Origin: Calditrichota bacterium
GTDB taxonomy: Bacteria > Calditrichota > Calditrichia > RBG-13-44-9 > J075
DNA: 12,372 bases
Direction of reading: 5' to 3'
Assembly (NCBI GenBank): GCA_024275555.1
Contig: JAJRYW010000245.1
Coordinates: 1-12,372, forward strand
Below, one piece after another: positions 1-6,741 of this stretch. The notes under the pieces are model-generated. The model searched no databases and was not told the DNA's origin. It saw nothing but the letters and a program-made list of their open reading frames with translations. Position 1 is the first letter of the stretch. The number at the start of each line of letters is the position of its first letter. The translations under genes were made by a program, and so were the position numbers.

Positions 1-621
1 AGCCAGTTCCGATTGCGGTGTTGTTGTGCCAGTACCGACTTTACCGCCGGGATCAATTGTGAGCAGGCTCTGGCTCCCGGCAGCAATATGAAACTTCCCG
101 CCAGCAGAGGCAGCCTGAAGGAGCCAGTCGGAAGTCTGGTCGCCATTCGGTACACCGGTGTAACTGTATTCCAACCGCAGACTGGTCGCCCCGCCCGCCC
201 CGCTCTGAAACAAATGAAGCGCCGCCGCCGGGGTCGATATTCCAATCCCCACCTTTCCATCTGTCCCCACATGGAAACGGCTGCCGCTAATATCGATCTC
301 GCCATTGACTGAAAGCCGGCTAGCAGGAGAATTTGTTCCCACACCAACTTTGCCGTCGTTATAATAAATGGCATTGTGGATTATTGTACTCAAGCTCCAG
401 CTACTAAGCAACTGACCCGCCTTGTAAAACTCGTCGGCGTTAATACTTCCGCTCACATCCAGCTTGTAGGCCGGACTGGCAAGCCCAATACCCACATTGG
501 TTCCGATGGGGTCCACATAAAGATTGCCATTTAAGACCTGCCATTTTTGGGCAAAACATTCCGTACTTAGGGTTAGAAAAGCGATCATAAAAACAATAGC
601 GATTGAGTAAATACGTTTCAT
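1..621 (-). CDS. Secreted surface/tail-fibre-like repeat protein, N-terminal part (truncated by window edge)
   Basis: Read on the - strand, an ATG at 621-619 opens a frame with no stop through to base 1 (207 codons), so the C-terminus lies outside the window. A strong Shine-Dalgarno (GGAGG, with A-rich spacer) precedes the ATG. The first ~25 residues form a typical signal peptide: MKR, then a hydrophobic stretch IYSIAIVFMIAFLTL, ending CFA before QKW, a plausible signal peptidase I site. The mature part repeats a motif: VGIGLASPAYKLDVSGSI, then GKVGVGTNSPASRLSVNGEI, GKVGIGISTPAAALHLFQSG and GKVGTGTTTPQSELA. This 'VGIGT.sP...L.V.G' pattern is common in large secreted or fibre-like proteins of Bacteroidota-type bacteria, often with a C-terminal intramolecular chaperone or sorting domain, which cannot be seen here. 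It is probably exported to the surface or periplasm. Its substrate is unknown, and nothing ties it to phenylacetate metabolism beyond divergent placement. Confidence 0.8.
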   Translation of the reverse strand, partial: MKRIYSIAIVFMIAFLTLSTECFAQKWQVLNGNLYVDPIGTNVGIGLASPAYKLDVSGSINADEFYKAGQLLSSWSLSTIIHNAIYYNDGKVGVGTNSPASRLSVNGEIDISGSRFHVGTDGKVGIGISTPAAALHLFQSGAGGATSLRLEYSYTGVPNGDQTSDWLLQAASAGGKFHIAAGSQSLLTIDPGGKVGTGTTTPQSELA

Positions 622-1046
622 CTCTATTTCCTCCATCAAATAAGGTGGTAGATTTACAGCCAGTTGCGGACGGGCAGGGCTGTTATTGAAAACAAAAATA
701 TACCAGGCCCGGATTGTTTACAGGCGACTTCCCCGTATTACCGCAAGACAGCAATACTGTTGGGCCGTGCGACTTCTTTATAAGCATCCGGCTAGACAAT
801 GAATCACTGTTCATGTGAGCAAGGTTTACAATAAATTTCAAAATATTGCAGGTACATTCGGGGGGGGGAAATCTTTAGAAAAAATTTAAGCCAGGGGTGT
901 TATCAAGCAAAATTCTGCGTCCTTATTTTCCTTTGGACGCACGCCGGCAGCCCCGGAAGAAAGTTTTTAATTGCTTCTACATAAATCGCTTGAAACCTCT
1001 ACACAGGATAATGCCGGAATTCTGCACCCCGGAATTGATTTGAAAC

Positions 1047-1075
1047 TTGCATTTCGGGGGGCCAGACTCTATAAT
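1047..1075 (+). promoter_or_regulatory. Putative sigma70-type promoter for the paa operon
   Basis: TTGCAT (1047-1052) and a perfect TATAAT (1070-1075) are separated by 17 bases, the optimal sigma70 spacing. Transcription would start near 1082, leaving a leader of about 210 nt before paaA. It is the best-spaced box pair I found upstream of paaA. If the organism uses a Bacteroidota-type primary sigma factor, this match may be meaningless. Confidence 0.45.
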
Positions 1076-1205
1076 AAAATGATGTAACTTTGGAACGGCG
1101 CCTGCATAAACCGTCTCTGTCTCACGCGGTTATTGCGGAATGTTTCGCTGGAGCCTTCAAAAAAATTGTGCTCGTATACTTGTTCAACCAAAGAAATTTA
1201 TCAGC

Positions 1206-1221
1206 GAAAATTATAATTTTC
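1206..1221. promoter_or_regulatory. Perfect 16-bp AT-rich palindrome upstream of paaA, possible operator
   Basis: GAAAATTATAATTTTC is a perfect inverted repeat with no spacer, 72 bases upstream of the paaA start. Two further symmetric base pairs (CA at 1202-1203, TG at 1224-1225) lie outside one mismatched pair on each side. It contains a TATAAT hexamer (1212-1217) without a good -35 at normal spacing. A dimeric regulator could bind here, but AT-rich palindromes also arise by chance, and it does not obviously match known PaaX or PaaR operators. Confidence 0.3.
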
Positions 1222-1293
1222 TGTGTTTTTCTGCGTCAGAAGAAATCCAACTCATATTTGATAAACATTACCATTGTGATCACGAGGTAAAAA

Positions 1294-2232
1294 ATGGACG
1301 ACCAAAAACAGATACAGGAATTCGAAGCGCGGATTGAGCGCGGGGAGAAGATTGAGCCCAAGGATTGGATGCCGGAGCGCTACCGCAGGCAGCTTATCCG
1401 GATGATCTCCCAGCACGCCCACTCCGAGGTGGTGGGAATGCTCCCAGAAGGCAACTTGATTACCCGCGCTCCCTCGCTGAAGCGCAAACTGGTGCTGCTG
1501 GCCAAAGTGCAGGATGAAGCCGGTCACGGCCTCTACCTCTACTGCGCCGCGGAAACGCTGGGAGTGGATCGCTCCGAACTGATCGGGCAGTTGCTGGCCG
1601 GGAAAGCCAAGTATTCCTCGATTTTCAACTATCCCACCCTTACCTGGGCGGATATCGGTGTAATCGGCTGGCTGGTCGACGGCGCGGCGATTGTTAATCA
1701 AACCATGCTGGCTAAAGCCTCCTACGGCCCCTATTCCCGGGCGATGATCCGCATCTGCAAGGAAGAGAATTTCCACAAGCGCCAGGGTTACGAGATTGTG
1801 GCCACCATGGCCAAAGGCACGCCGGAGCAAAAACGGATGGTGCAGGACGCCGTCAATCGCTGGTGGCAGCCCTCGCTGATGATGTTTGGCCCCCACGACA
1901 CCGACTCGCCCAACAGCGCGGAACTGATGCGCTGGCAGGTGAAAACCAAAAGCAACGACGAACTGCGCCAGCGTTTTGTCAACCTGACCGTCCCCCAGGC
2001 CCAGGCGGTGGGCCTCACCTTGCCCGATCCCGATTTGCGCTACAACGATGAAACCGGAAACTGGGAGTTCGGGGAAATTGACTGGGAGGAATTCTGGGCG
2101 GTGGTGCGCGGCAACGGCCCCATGAACAAAGAACGTATGCAGGCTCGCCGGGAGGCCCACCAGGAAGGCCGCTGGGTGCGCGAGGCTGCCGAAGCTTACG
2201 CCCGTAAACGACATCAACCCAAAGCCGGATAA
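1294..2232 (+). CDS. paaA: 1,2-phenylacetyl-CoA epoxidase catalytic subunit PaaA
   Basis: Catalytic alpha subunit of the soluble di-iron multicomponent monooxygenase that converts phenylacetyl-CoA to its ring-1,2-epoxide in the cytoplasm. It has 312 residues, against about 309 in E. coli. Signature blocks are clear: HAHSEVVGMLPEGN (41-54), LLAKVQDEAGHGLYLY (68-83), KYSSIFNYPTLTWADIGVIG (106-125), ICKEENFHKRQG (154-165) and NDELRQRFV (221-229). The di-iron ligands expected from the E. coli enzyme appear as E45, E75, H78, D129, E158 and H161, offset by three residues, so the site looks intact. The start is supported by GAGGT at 1284-1288, five bases before the ATG. It is the first gene of the operon; paaB follows after 11 bases. 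It needs PaaC as structural partner and an electron-donating reductase (PaaE), which is not encoded in this window. Confidence 0.98.
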   Translation: MDDQKQIQEFEARIERGEKIEPKDWMPERYRRQLIRMISQHAHSEVVGMLPEGNLITRAPSLKRKLVLLAKVQDEAGHGLYLYCAAETLGVDRSELIGQLLAGKAKYSSIFNYPTLTWADIGVIGWLVDGAAIVNQTMLAKASYGPYSRAMIRICKEENFHKRQGYEIVATMAKGTPEQKRMVQDAVNRWWQPSLMMFGPHDTDSPNSAELMRWQVKTKSNDELRQRFVNLTVPQAQAVGLTLPDPDLRYNDETGNWEFGEIDWEEFWAVVRGNGPMNKERMQARREAHQEGRWVREAAEAYARKRHQPKAG

Positions 2233-2243
2233 AAGGAGAAACC

Positions 2244-2564
2244 ATGTCCCCAAAATCTTCTGCGAAAGTAACTGCGAAAACGGATAGCGAATGGCCGCTC
2301 TGGGAAGTGTTTGTTCAGGAACGCCAGGGAGCGCCGCATGAGCACGCCGGCAGCGTACACGCCCCCGATCCGGAACTGGCCCTGCAAAACGCCCGCGACG
2401 TATACGCCCGCCGGGGCCGCCTGCTCAGTATCTGGGTGGTTCCTGCCCAGGCCATCACGGCCACGTCTCCGGCGGACGACGGCCCCTTTTTCGATCCCGG
2501 AAATGATAAAATCTATCGTCACCCGCAATTTTACAAAACGCCCCGCGGCGTAAAGGTGTTTTAA
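2244..2564 (+). CDS. paaB: 1,2-phenylacetyl-CoA epoxidase subunit PaaB
   Basis: Small non-catalytic subunit of the phenylacetyl-CoA epoxidase, thought to bridge PaaAC heterodimers. It has 106 residues, against 95 in E. coli; the excess is a polar N-terminal tail (SPKSSAKVTAKTDSE, about residues 2-16). The family core begins at WPLWEVFVQERQG and continues through HEHAGSVHAPDPELALQNAR, DVYARRGRLLSIWVVP and the C-terminal KIYRHPQFYKTPRGVK. A clear ribosome site (AAGGAG) precedes the ATG. The gene sits between paaA (11-base gap) and paaC (one base between stop and ATG), consistent with translational coupling of the three subunits. Confidence 0.97.
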   Translation: MSPKSSAKVTAKTDSEWPLWEVFVQERQGAPHEHAGSVHAPDPELALQNARDVYARRGRLLSIWVVPAQAITATSPADDGPFFDPGNDKIYRHPQFYKTPRGVKVF

Positions 2565-2565
2565 T

Positions 2566-3345
2566 ATGAAATATTCTCTGGATGATCAAAGCCGCGCGGA
2601 CCTGTTTGATTACTTGCTCCGCCTGGGAGACGACCGCTTAATCCTGGGACACCGGGTCTCGGAATGGTGCGGACACGGCCCCATTTTGGAGGAAGACATC
2701 GCCCTGACCAACCTGGCCCTGGATTACCTCGGACAGGCGATCAACTTCCTGAAACTGGCCGGAGAGGTGGAAGGGCAGGGGAGAAGTGAAGACGATCTGG
2801 CCTACTTCCGCGAGGCCATCGATTATAAAAATCTGATGCTGGTGGAACAGCCCCGGGGCGATTTTGGCTACACCATCGCCCGCCAGTTTATTTTTGACGC
2901 TTACAGCTACCATTTGATGGATGCTTTGCAGGATTCGCAATTCGAGCCGTTGGCAGCTATCGCCGCAAAAACGCTGAAGGAAGCAACCTATCACTTGCGC
3001 CATAGTTCCCAGTGGATGCTGCGCCTGGGCGACGGCACCGACGAGAGCCGCCAGCGGGTGCAAGACGCCCTGGAAGACCTGTGGATGTACACCGGGGAAA
3101 TGTTTGAAAGCGACCAGGTGGAAACCCGGCTGGCCAAACAAAAATTCGTTGTGGAAAGCAGCAGCTTGCGCGATAAATGGCGTGAGACCGCGACCAAAGT
3201 AATCGGAGAAGCAACCCTAAAAATGCCCTCGGATGAGCGCTACATGAGCAAGGGGAGCCGCCGGGGACTGCATACCGAACACCTGGGTCATTTGCTCTCG
3301 GAGATGCAGATCCTGCCCCGCTCCTATCCGGATGCGAAGTGGTAA
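2566..3345 (+). CDS. paaC: 1,2-phenylacetyl-CoA epoxidase structural subunit PaaC
   Basis: Structural beta subunit that pairs with PaaA. It has 259 residues, close to the E. coli length of 248. Recognisable blocks are LGDDRLILGHRVSEWCGHGP (20-39), LEEDIALTNLALDYLGQA (41-58), EQPRGDFGYTIARQF (94-108), LKEATYHLRHSSQWMLRLG (137-155) and the C-terminal GLHTEHLGHLLSEMQ (234-248) before LPRSYPDA. In this family PaaC has the ferritin-like fold but is not the catalytic subunit. The ATG lies one base after the paaB stop, with AAAGGTG inside the paaB 3' end as a possible ribosome site. In typical clusters paaD follows directly; here a 407-base gene-free gap filled with inverted repeats intervenes. Confidence 0.97.
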   Translation: MKYSLDDQSRADLFDYLLRLGDDRLILGHRVSEWCGHGPILEEDIALTNLALDYLGQAINFLKLAGEVEGQGRSEDDLAYFREAIDYKNLMLVEQPRGDFGYTIARQFIFDAYSYHLMDALQDSQFEPLAAIAAKTLKEATYHLRHSSQWMLRLGDGTDESRQRVQDALEDLWMYTGEMFESDQVETRLAKQKFVVESSSLRDKWRETATKVIGEATLKMPSDERYMSKGSRRGLHTEHLGHLLSEMQILPRSYPDAKW

Positions 3346-3430
3346 CGGTAGCGGTTCTTGCCGCCAAAGCGGAAGGGTGCATAGGGAGATGAAGATGGGG
3401 TTGCCGCAAAGCCGCGGGATGTTATAGAGT

Positions 3431-3569
3431 TAAGTAAATGGTATTGAATAAACGACACTTTTTCAGGCACTACCGGCTTCGACAGCTCAGCCTCCTGGCT
3501 GGGACTGCTGGCTGAGCTGTCGAAGCCAGCAAGTACGAATTGTCGTTTATTTAAGTGCAATTTTACTTA
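3431..3569. repeat. Nested foldback element of about 139 bp (MITE-like)
   Basis: Three concentric perfect inverted repeats share one centre. The outer pair is TAAGTAAA (3431-3438) with TTTACTTA (3562-3569). The middle pair is AATAAACGACA (3447-3457) with TGTCGTTTATT (3541-3551). The inner pair is an 18-base arm from GGCTTCGACAG to CAGCC (3475-3492) matched by its exact complement (3510-3527) around a 17-base loop. Unpaired segments between the stems are of similar length on both sides, so the whole stretch behaves as one long imperfect palindrome with no coding capacity. This architecture fits a miniature inverted-repeat element, or a long transcript hairpin between paaC and paaD. I could not identify a clear target-site duplication. 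Confidence 0.75.
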
Positions 3570-3572
3570 GGA

Positions 3573-3594
3573 GCGACAAAACTCGTTTTGTCGC
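3573..3594. repeat. Perfect 10-bp inverted repeat
   Basis: GCGACAAAAC (3573-3582) and GTTTTGTCGC (3585-3594) are perfect complements separated by two bases. It begins four bases after the outer arm of the larger foldback. It may be a separate palindromic repeat, the border of the larger element, or a hairpin. A bidirectional terminator is unlikely because no T-run follows the stem on either strand. Confidence 0.6.
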
Positions 3595-3614
3595 ATTCTC
3601 AGGATGGTTGCCAA

Positions 3615-3705
3615 TGTCATGCCCAGCCTGCCCCGGAGAGCCGGGGAATGTTTTAATCGGGCATCCAGAATGATGAGGTTTCTGGGTTCCCGCTGAAGAT
3701 ATGCG
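3615..3705. repeat. Dispersed palindromic (REP-like) repeat remnant with terminator-like hairpin
   Basis: ATGCCC (3619-3624) pairs with GGGCAT (3659-3664), enclosing a tight hairpin CCCCGG-AGAG-CCGGGG (3631-3646) followed by AATGTTTTA. The flanking text, GTCATGCCC, then CGGGCATCCAGAATGATG, then TTTCTGGGTTCCCGCTGAAG, resembles the 'GTCATTCCCGC...GCGGGAATCCAG' dispersed repeats found in many bacterial genomes, apparently decayed. The GC-rich stem with a short T-run could attenuate transcription between paaC and paaD. Family assignment is from memory of the pattern only. Confidence 0.45.
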
Positions 3706-3752
3706 TATAGTAATTTATTAACGAATACCGACCTATATTCAAAGCAATCGTC

Positions 3753-4244
3753 ATGGATTTGAGAAAAAAAGAAATCATCAATTTGCTTCACCAGGTCAAA
3801 GACCCGGAAGTGCCGGTAATTGATATTGTGGAACTGGGGATAGTACGAGAGGTGCATACCGATGTTTCACCGATCCGGATTGAGATCACCCCCACCTATT
3901 CCGGCTGCCCGGCTATGCGGGTTATTGAGGAGCAAATTCGGGAAGTGCTTCAAAAAAACGGGATTGCGGAGGTGGAAATCCGCACGGTTCACTCACCCGC
4001 CTGGACAACCGAGTGGATGAGCGAGGAGACCCGGGAAAAATTGCGCGTCTACGGGATTGCCCCGCCGGGACGCCTTTCAGAGTCGGCTGCGGACCCCCTG
4101 GCCGTTTTGGATCGCATCGTCGCCTGCCCGCTGTGCGGTTCTGAAGATACCGAGCTAACCAGCGAATTCGGGTCTACCGCCTGTAAATCACTGTACCACT
4201 GCCGGAACTGCTGCCAGCCGTTTGAACATTTTAAATGTATCTGA
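3753..4244 (+). CDS. paaD: Phenylacetyl-CoA epoxidase assembly factor PaaD (MIP18/DUF59 family)
   Basis: PaaD belongs to the MIP18/SufT (DUF59) family and is thought to help assemble metal centres of the phenylacetyl-CoA epoxidase complex. It has 163 residues, the usual size. The N-terminal domain has VKDPEVPVIDIVELGIV (15-31), the family's DPE-P signature, and PTYSGCPAM (47-55) with the conserved C52. The C-terminus carries a zinc-ribbon-like cluster: C125-x2-C128 and C150-x2-C153, plus C144, C154 and C162. The ATG lacks a convincing Shine-Dalgarno, but the start agrees with homologue length and the gene lies beyond the repeat block, so it may rely on read-through from paaABC or an unseen local promoter. 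paaE, which usually follows, is absent; the next gene is paaG. Confidence 0.95.
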   Translation: MDLRKKEIINLLHQVKDPEVPVIDIVELGIVREVHTDVSPIRIEITPTYSGCPAMRVIEEQIREVLQKNGIAEVEIRTVHSPAWTTEWMSEETREKLRVYGIAPPGRLSESAADPLAVLDRIVACPLCGSEDTELTSEFGSTACKSLYHCRNCCQPFEHFKCI

Positions 4245-4267
4245 TCACCCATAAACAGGAATTTCCC

Positions 4268-5059
4268 TTGAGCGATTTTCAGTTTATCCGTTTTGAAGTG
4301 CGCAACCAGGCCGCGCAGATTTATTTCAACCGCCCCAATGTTTTAAACAGCTTCAATAGCCGGATGGCCAAAGAGGTTCAACAGGCCCTGCAAAGATGCC
4401 GGGATGATGAGGCTATCCGCGCCGTTCTGATTACCGGGGAGGGGCGCGCGTTTTGCGCCGGGCAGGATTTGGCCGAAGCCGCCCCGCCGGATCAGCCCTG
4501 GCCGGAACTGCGTGATTTTGTGCGGGAACACTACAATCCCATTGTGCGGGCTGTCCGCAACCTGGAGAAACCGGTGGTGTGCGCCGTAAACGGGATTGCC
4601 GCCGGCGCCGGCGCCAATCTGGCCCTCTGTTGCGACCTGGTTCTGGCCGCCGAAAGCGCCTCCTTCCTGCAAGCGTTTTGCCATATTGGTTTGATTCCCG
4701 ACAGCGGCGGCACCTATTTCCTGCCGCGCCTGGCCGGCATAGCCCGGGCGACCGCCATGGCCATGTTGGGTGAAAAAATTCCCGCTTCCCAGGCCCTGGA
4801 ATGGGGAATGATCTACAAAGTGGTCGCGGATGAGCAATTGCTGCCGGAAGCCATCCAATTGGCGGAGCACCTGGCTACCCGCCCGACGCGCGGATTAGGG
4901 CTGATCAAACGCGCCTTGAATCAATCCCTGTTCAACTCCCTGGAAGAACAACTGAAGGTCGAGGAAGAACTCCAGGGGCTGGCCGGCGAGAGTGAAGATT
5001 ACCGGGAAGGTGTGGAGGCTTTCCTGCAGAAACGCAAGGCGAAATTTAAAGGGAAATAA
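4268..5059 (+). CDS. paaG: Enoyl-CoA hydratase/isomerase family: ring-1,2-epoxyphenylacetyl-CoA isomerase PaaG
   Basis: Crotonase-family enzyme converting the epoxide to oxepin-CoA; PaaG also isomerises the 3,4-unsaturated product later in the pathway. I chose TTG at 4268 (263 residues; E. coli PaaG 262) because AGGA sits 7 bases upstream and the start aligns with the family. An ATG at 4235 in the same frame (274 residues) would overlap paaD by 10 bases and has no ribosome site. Oxyanion-hole segments are RAFCAGQDLAEAAP and NGIAAGAGANLALCCD. GLIPDSGGTYFLPRLAG contains the Asp (D145 from the TTG) expected to be catalytic in PaaG. The tail EDYREGVEAFLQKRKAKFKGK is strongly PaaG-like. It is the only crotonase here, so the hydratase step normally done by PaaF must be encoded elsewhere or shared. 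Confidence 0.9.
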   Translation: MSDFQFIRFEVRNQAAQIYFNRPNVLNSFNSRMAKEVQQALQRCRDDEAIRAVLITGEGRAFCAGQDLAEAAPPDQPWPELRDFVREHYNPIVRAVRNLEKPVVCAVNGIAAGAGANLALCCDLVLAAESASFLQAFCHIGLIPDSGGTYFLPRLAGIARATAMAMLGEKIPASQALEWGMIYKVVADEQLLPEAIQLAEHLATRPTRGLGLIKRALNQSLFNSLEEQLKVEEELQGLAGESEDYREGVEAFLQKRKAKFKGK

Positions 5060-5107
5060 CCCCGGGTATTTCCGGCCGAAGTGTTTACATCAGACAGGAG
5101 AGCGAGC

Positions 5108-6292
5108 GTGTACTTAGACAAACAAACCGCCGTCGGGGTGATCGGCGCGGGAACGATGGGGCGGGGAATTGCCCAGATCGCGGCCGCCTACGGACATCAG
5201 GTCGTTTTGGTGGAATCCAATCCGGCTATCCGGGAAGACGCCGAGCAATTTTTGCAGCGCATCCTGAAGCGGATGGAAGAAAAAGAAAAGATTGGACGCG
5301 GCGAAGCCAACGCCATACTGGAGCGGATCGACTTCCAAAGTGAACTGTCCGCCTGCGAAGGGGCCGGTTTGATCATCGAGGCCATCTTTGAAGATTTGCC
5401 TACCAAACACAAAGTGTTCCGGGAACTGGAATCGATTGCCGGCAGCCGGGCTATTCTGGCCAGCAACACTTCCTCGCTGTCGATTACCGCCATCGCCGGG
5501 GTCTGCCGCTTGCCGGAGCGGGTGCTGGGCGCGCACTTTTTTAATCCCGCCCCGCTGATGCCCTTAGTGGAAATTGTGCCGGGGCTTGCTACCTCGAAGC
5601 AGACGATTCAACTGGCCCGCAACCTGATCAACGATTGGGGAAAAACCACCGTATTGGCCAAAGATACGCCTGGCTTCATTGTCAACCGGGTGGCGCGGCC
5701 CTTTTACGGAGAAGCCCTGCGGATCCTGGAAGAGGGCATCGCCGATGTAGCGACCATCGATTGGGCGATGAAAAAAATCGGCGGCTTCCGCATGGGGCCG
5801 TTTGAACTGATGGACCTGATCGGCAATGACGTCAATTACAAAGTTACCGAAACCGTGTTTGAAGCCTTCTTCTACGATCCCCGCTATCGCCCCTCCTTCA
5901 CCCAAAAACGCATGGTGGAAGCCGGCCGGCTGGGCAAGAAAACGGAAATCGGTTATTATGATTATTCTTTCGGAGCAAAGAACCCCGAGCCGGTGAAAGA
6001 CCCGGAATTAGGGCAAACTGTTTTTACGAGGATTTTGGCCATGCTGATCAACGAAGCGGCCGACGCCGTATTTATGAATATCGCCAGCATCGAGGATGTG
6101 GATATGGCGATGACCAAAGGCGTCAACTACCCCAAAGGACTGCTGGCCTGGGCGGATGAAATGGGGTTGGACAAGATTCTCGGTGTGCTGGAAAATCTTC
6201 AGTCCGAGTACGGCGAAGACCGCTATCGCCCCTGCCCGCTGTTAAAACGGATGGTTCGCCAGGGACAAACATTTTATCCACCGTCAAATTGA
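5108..6292 (+). CDS. paaH: 3-hydroxyadipyl-CoA dehydrogenase PaaH
   Basis: NAD-dependent 3-hydroxyacyl-CoA dehydrogenase oxidising 3-hydroxyadipyl-CoA to 3-oxoadipyl-CoA. The start is set at GTG 5108 because AGGAGA (5096-5101) lies six bases upstream; an upstream in-frame GTG at 5081 would run through this ribosome site. This gives 394 residues. The Rossmann motif VIGAGTMGRG has G13-x-G15-x2-G18. The catalytic His-Glu pair is H143 in GAHFFNPAPLMPLVEIV and E155; N193 in DTPGFIVNRV and S122 in SNTSSL match the family active site. A second C-terminal 3HCDH_C-type domain ends LLAWADEMG...RYRPCPLL. It is shorter than E. coli PaaH (475) but such short forms are common. The TGA overlaps a possible TTG start for paaI at 6289. 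Confidence 0.93.
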   Translation: MYLDKQTAVGVIGAGTMGRGIAQIAAAYGHQVVLVESNPAIREDAEQFLQRILKRMEEKEKIGRGEANAILERIDFQSELSACEGAGLIIEAIFEDLPTKHKVFRELESIAGSRAILASNTSSLSITAIAGVCRLPERVLGAHFFNPAPLMPLVEIVPGLATSKQTIQLARNLINDWGKTTVLAKDTPGFIVNRVARPFYGEALRILEEGIADVATIDWAMKKIGGFRMGPFELMDLIGNDVNYKVTETVFEAFFYDPRYRPSFTQKRMVEAGRLGKKTEIGYYDYSFGAKNPEPVKDPELGQTVFTRILAMLINEAADAVFMNIASIEDVDMAMTKGVNYPKGLLAWADEMGLDKILGVLENLQSEYGEDRYRPCPLLKRMVRQGQTFYPPSN

Positions 6293-6303
6293 AGCGCCCT
6301 CCC

Positions 6304-6741
6304 ATGGATAATACCCGCCGCGCCCGTAAAATTGTAGATCAGATGTATGAAAACGATCCCTTCAGCCAATGGTTGGGCGTCGAGCTGGTGCAGGTGGAGC
6401 CGGGCCGGGTAACCCTCAAGATGACGGTGCGCCCTGAGATGATGAACGGCTTTGGGGTCTGCCACGGCGGGATCACTTTTTCCTTTGCCGACAGCGCCCT
6501 GGCCTTTGCCGCCAATTCCCGCGGCCGGGTGAGTTTGCTGCTGAAAGCCAGCATGTCCTACCCCACTGCGGTGCGCGAGGGCGATGTGCTCTATGCCGCG
6601 GCGGAAGAAGAGACGCTGAACAACAAGGTGGGCATCTACAGCATTACCGTAACCCGCGAGGACGGCCGGAAAGTGGGGCTGTTCCAGGGCACGGTTTATC
6701 GCACCCAAAAAGATCACCTAATTTCGGAGGAAGATGAGTAA
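6304..6741 (+). CDS. paaI: Hydroxyphenylacetyl-CoA thioesterase PaaI (hotdog fold)
   Basis: Hotdog-fold acyl-CoA thioesterase that releases CoA from dead-end aryl-CoA intermediates of phenylacetate breakdown. The key block is EMMNGFGVCHGGITFSFADS: the HGG motif followed by the Asp of FAD(S), the expected catalytic position in PaaI. The N-terminal MYENDPFSQWLGVEL matches E. coli PaaI (MYENDACAKALG). Starting from ATG 6304 gives 145 residues, against 140 in E. coli. A TTG at 6289 in the same frame would add five residues and overlap the paaH stop; neither start has a strong ribosome site, so translation is probably coupled to paaH. The 3' end overlaps the start of paaJ by 8 bases. Confidence 0.92.
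   Translation: MDNTRRARKIVDQMYENDPFSQWLGVELVQVEPGRVTLKMTVRPEMMNGFGVCHGGITFSFADSALAFAANSRGRVSLLLKASMSYPTAVREGDVLYAAAEEETLNNKVGIYSITVTREDGRKVGLFQGTVYRTQKDHLISEEDE

Larger units (their letters stand above)
622..1293. other. Divergent intergenic region without a gene
   Basis: This 672-base stretch separates the divergent secreted-protein gene from paaA. I see no convincing coding frame: two overlapping + strand frames at about 1090-1337 lack ribosome sites and recognisable motifs. The stretch contains a G9 homopolymer (860-868), a sigma70-like promoter (1047-1075), and a perfect AT-rich palindrome (1206-1221). On the - strand near 703-696 there is TATTTTTG, which fits the TAnnTTTG -7 element of Bacteroidota promoters and could serve the divergent gene, but such a short match is weak evidence. 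Confidence 0.6.

Noticed and set aside
13..312. A + strand frame of 99 codons in the first 300 bases
   Set aside because: It is antisense to the secreted repeat protein, which has a signal peptide, ribosome site and repeated motifs on the - strand.
860..868. G9 homopolymer as a phase-variation tract
   Set aside because: It lies more than 230 bases from the divergent start and inside no gene or promoter spacer I can define.
1090..1337. Two overlapping + strand frames upstream of paaA
   Set aside because: No ribosome sites, no family resemblance, and they lie in the leader that holds promoter-like and palindromic elements.
1252..2253. Long - strand open frame (333 codons) opposite paaA
   Set aside because: It is the antisense shadow of paaA, low in complexity and rich in His/Gly/Pro, without recognisable motifs; paaA itself is beyond doubt.
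3706..3739. TATAGT and TATATT as -10 boxes for a paaD promoter
   Set aside because: Neither has a reasonable -35 at proper spacing, so I do not call a promoter.
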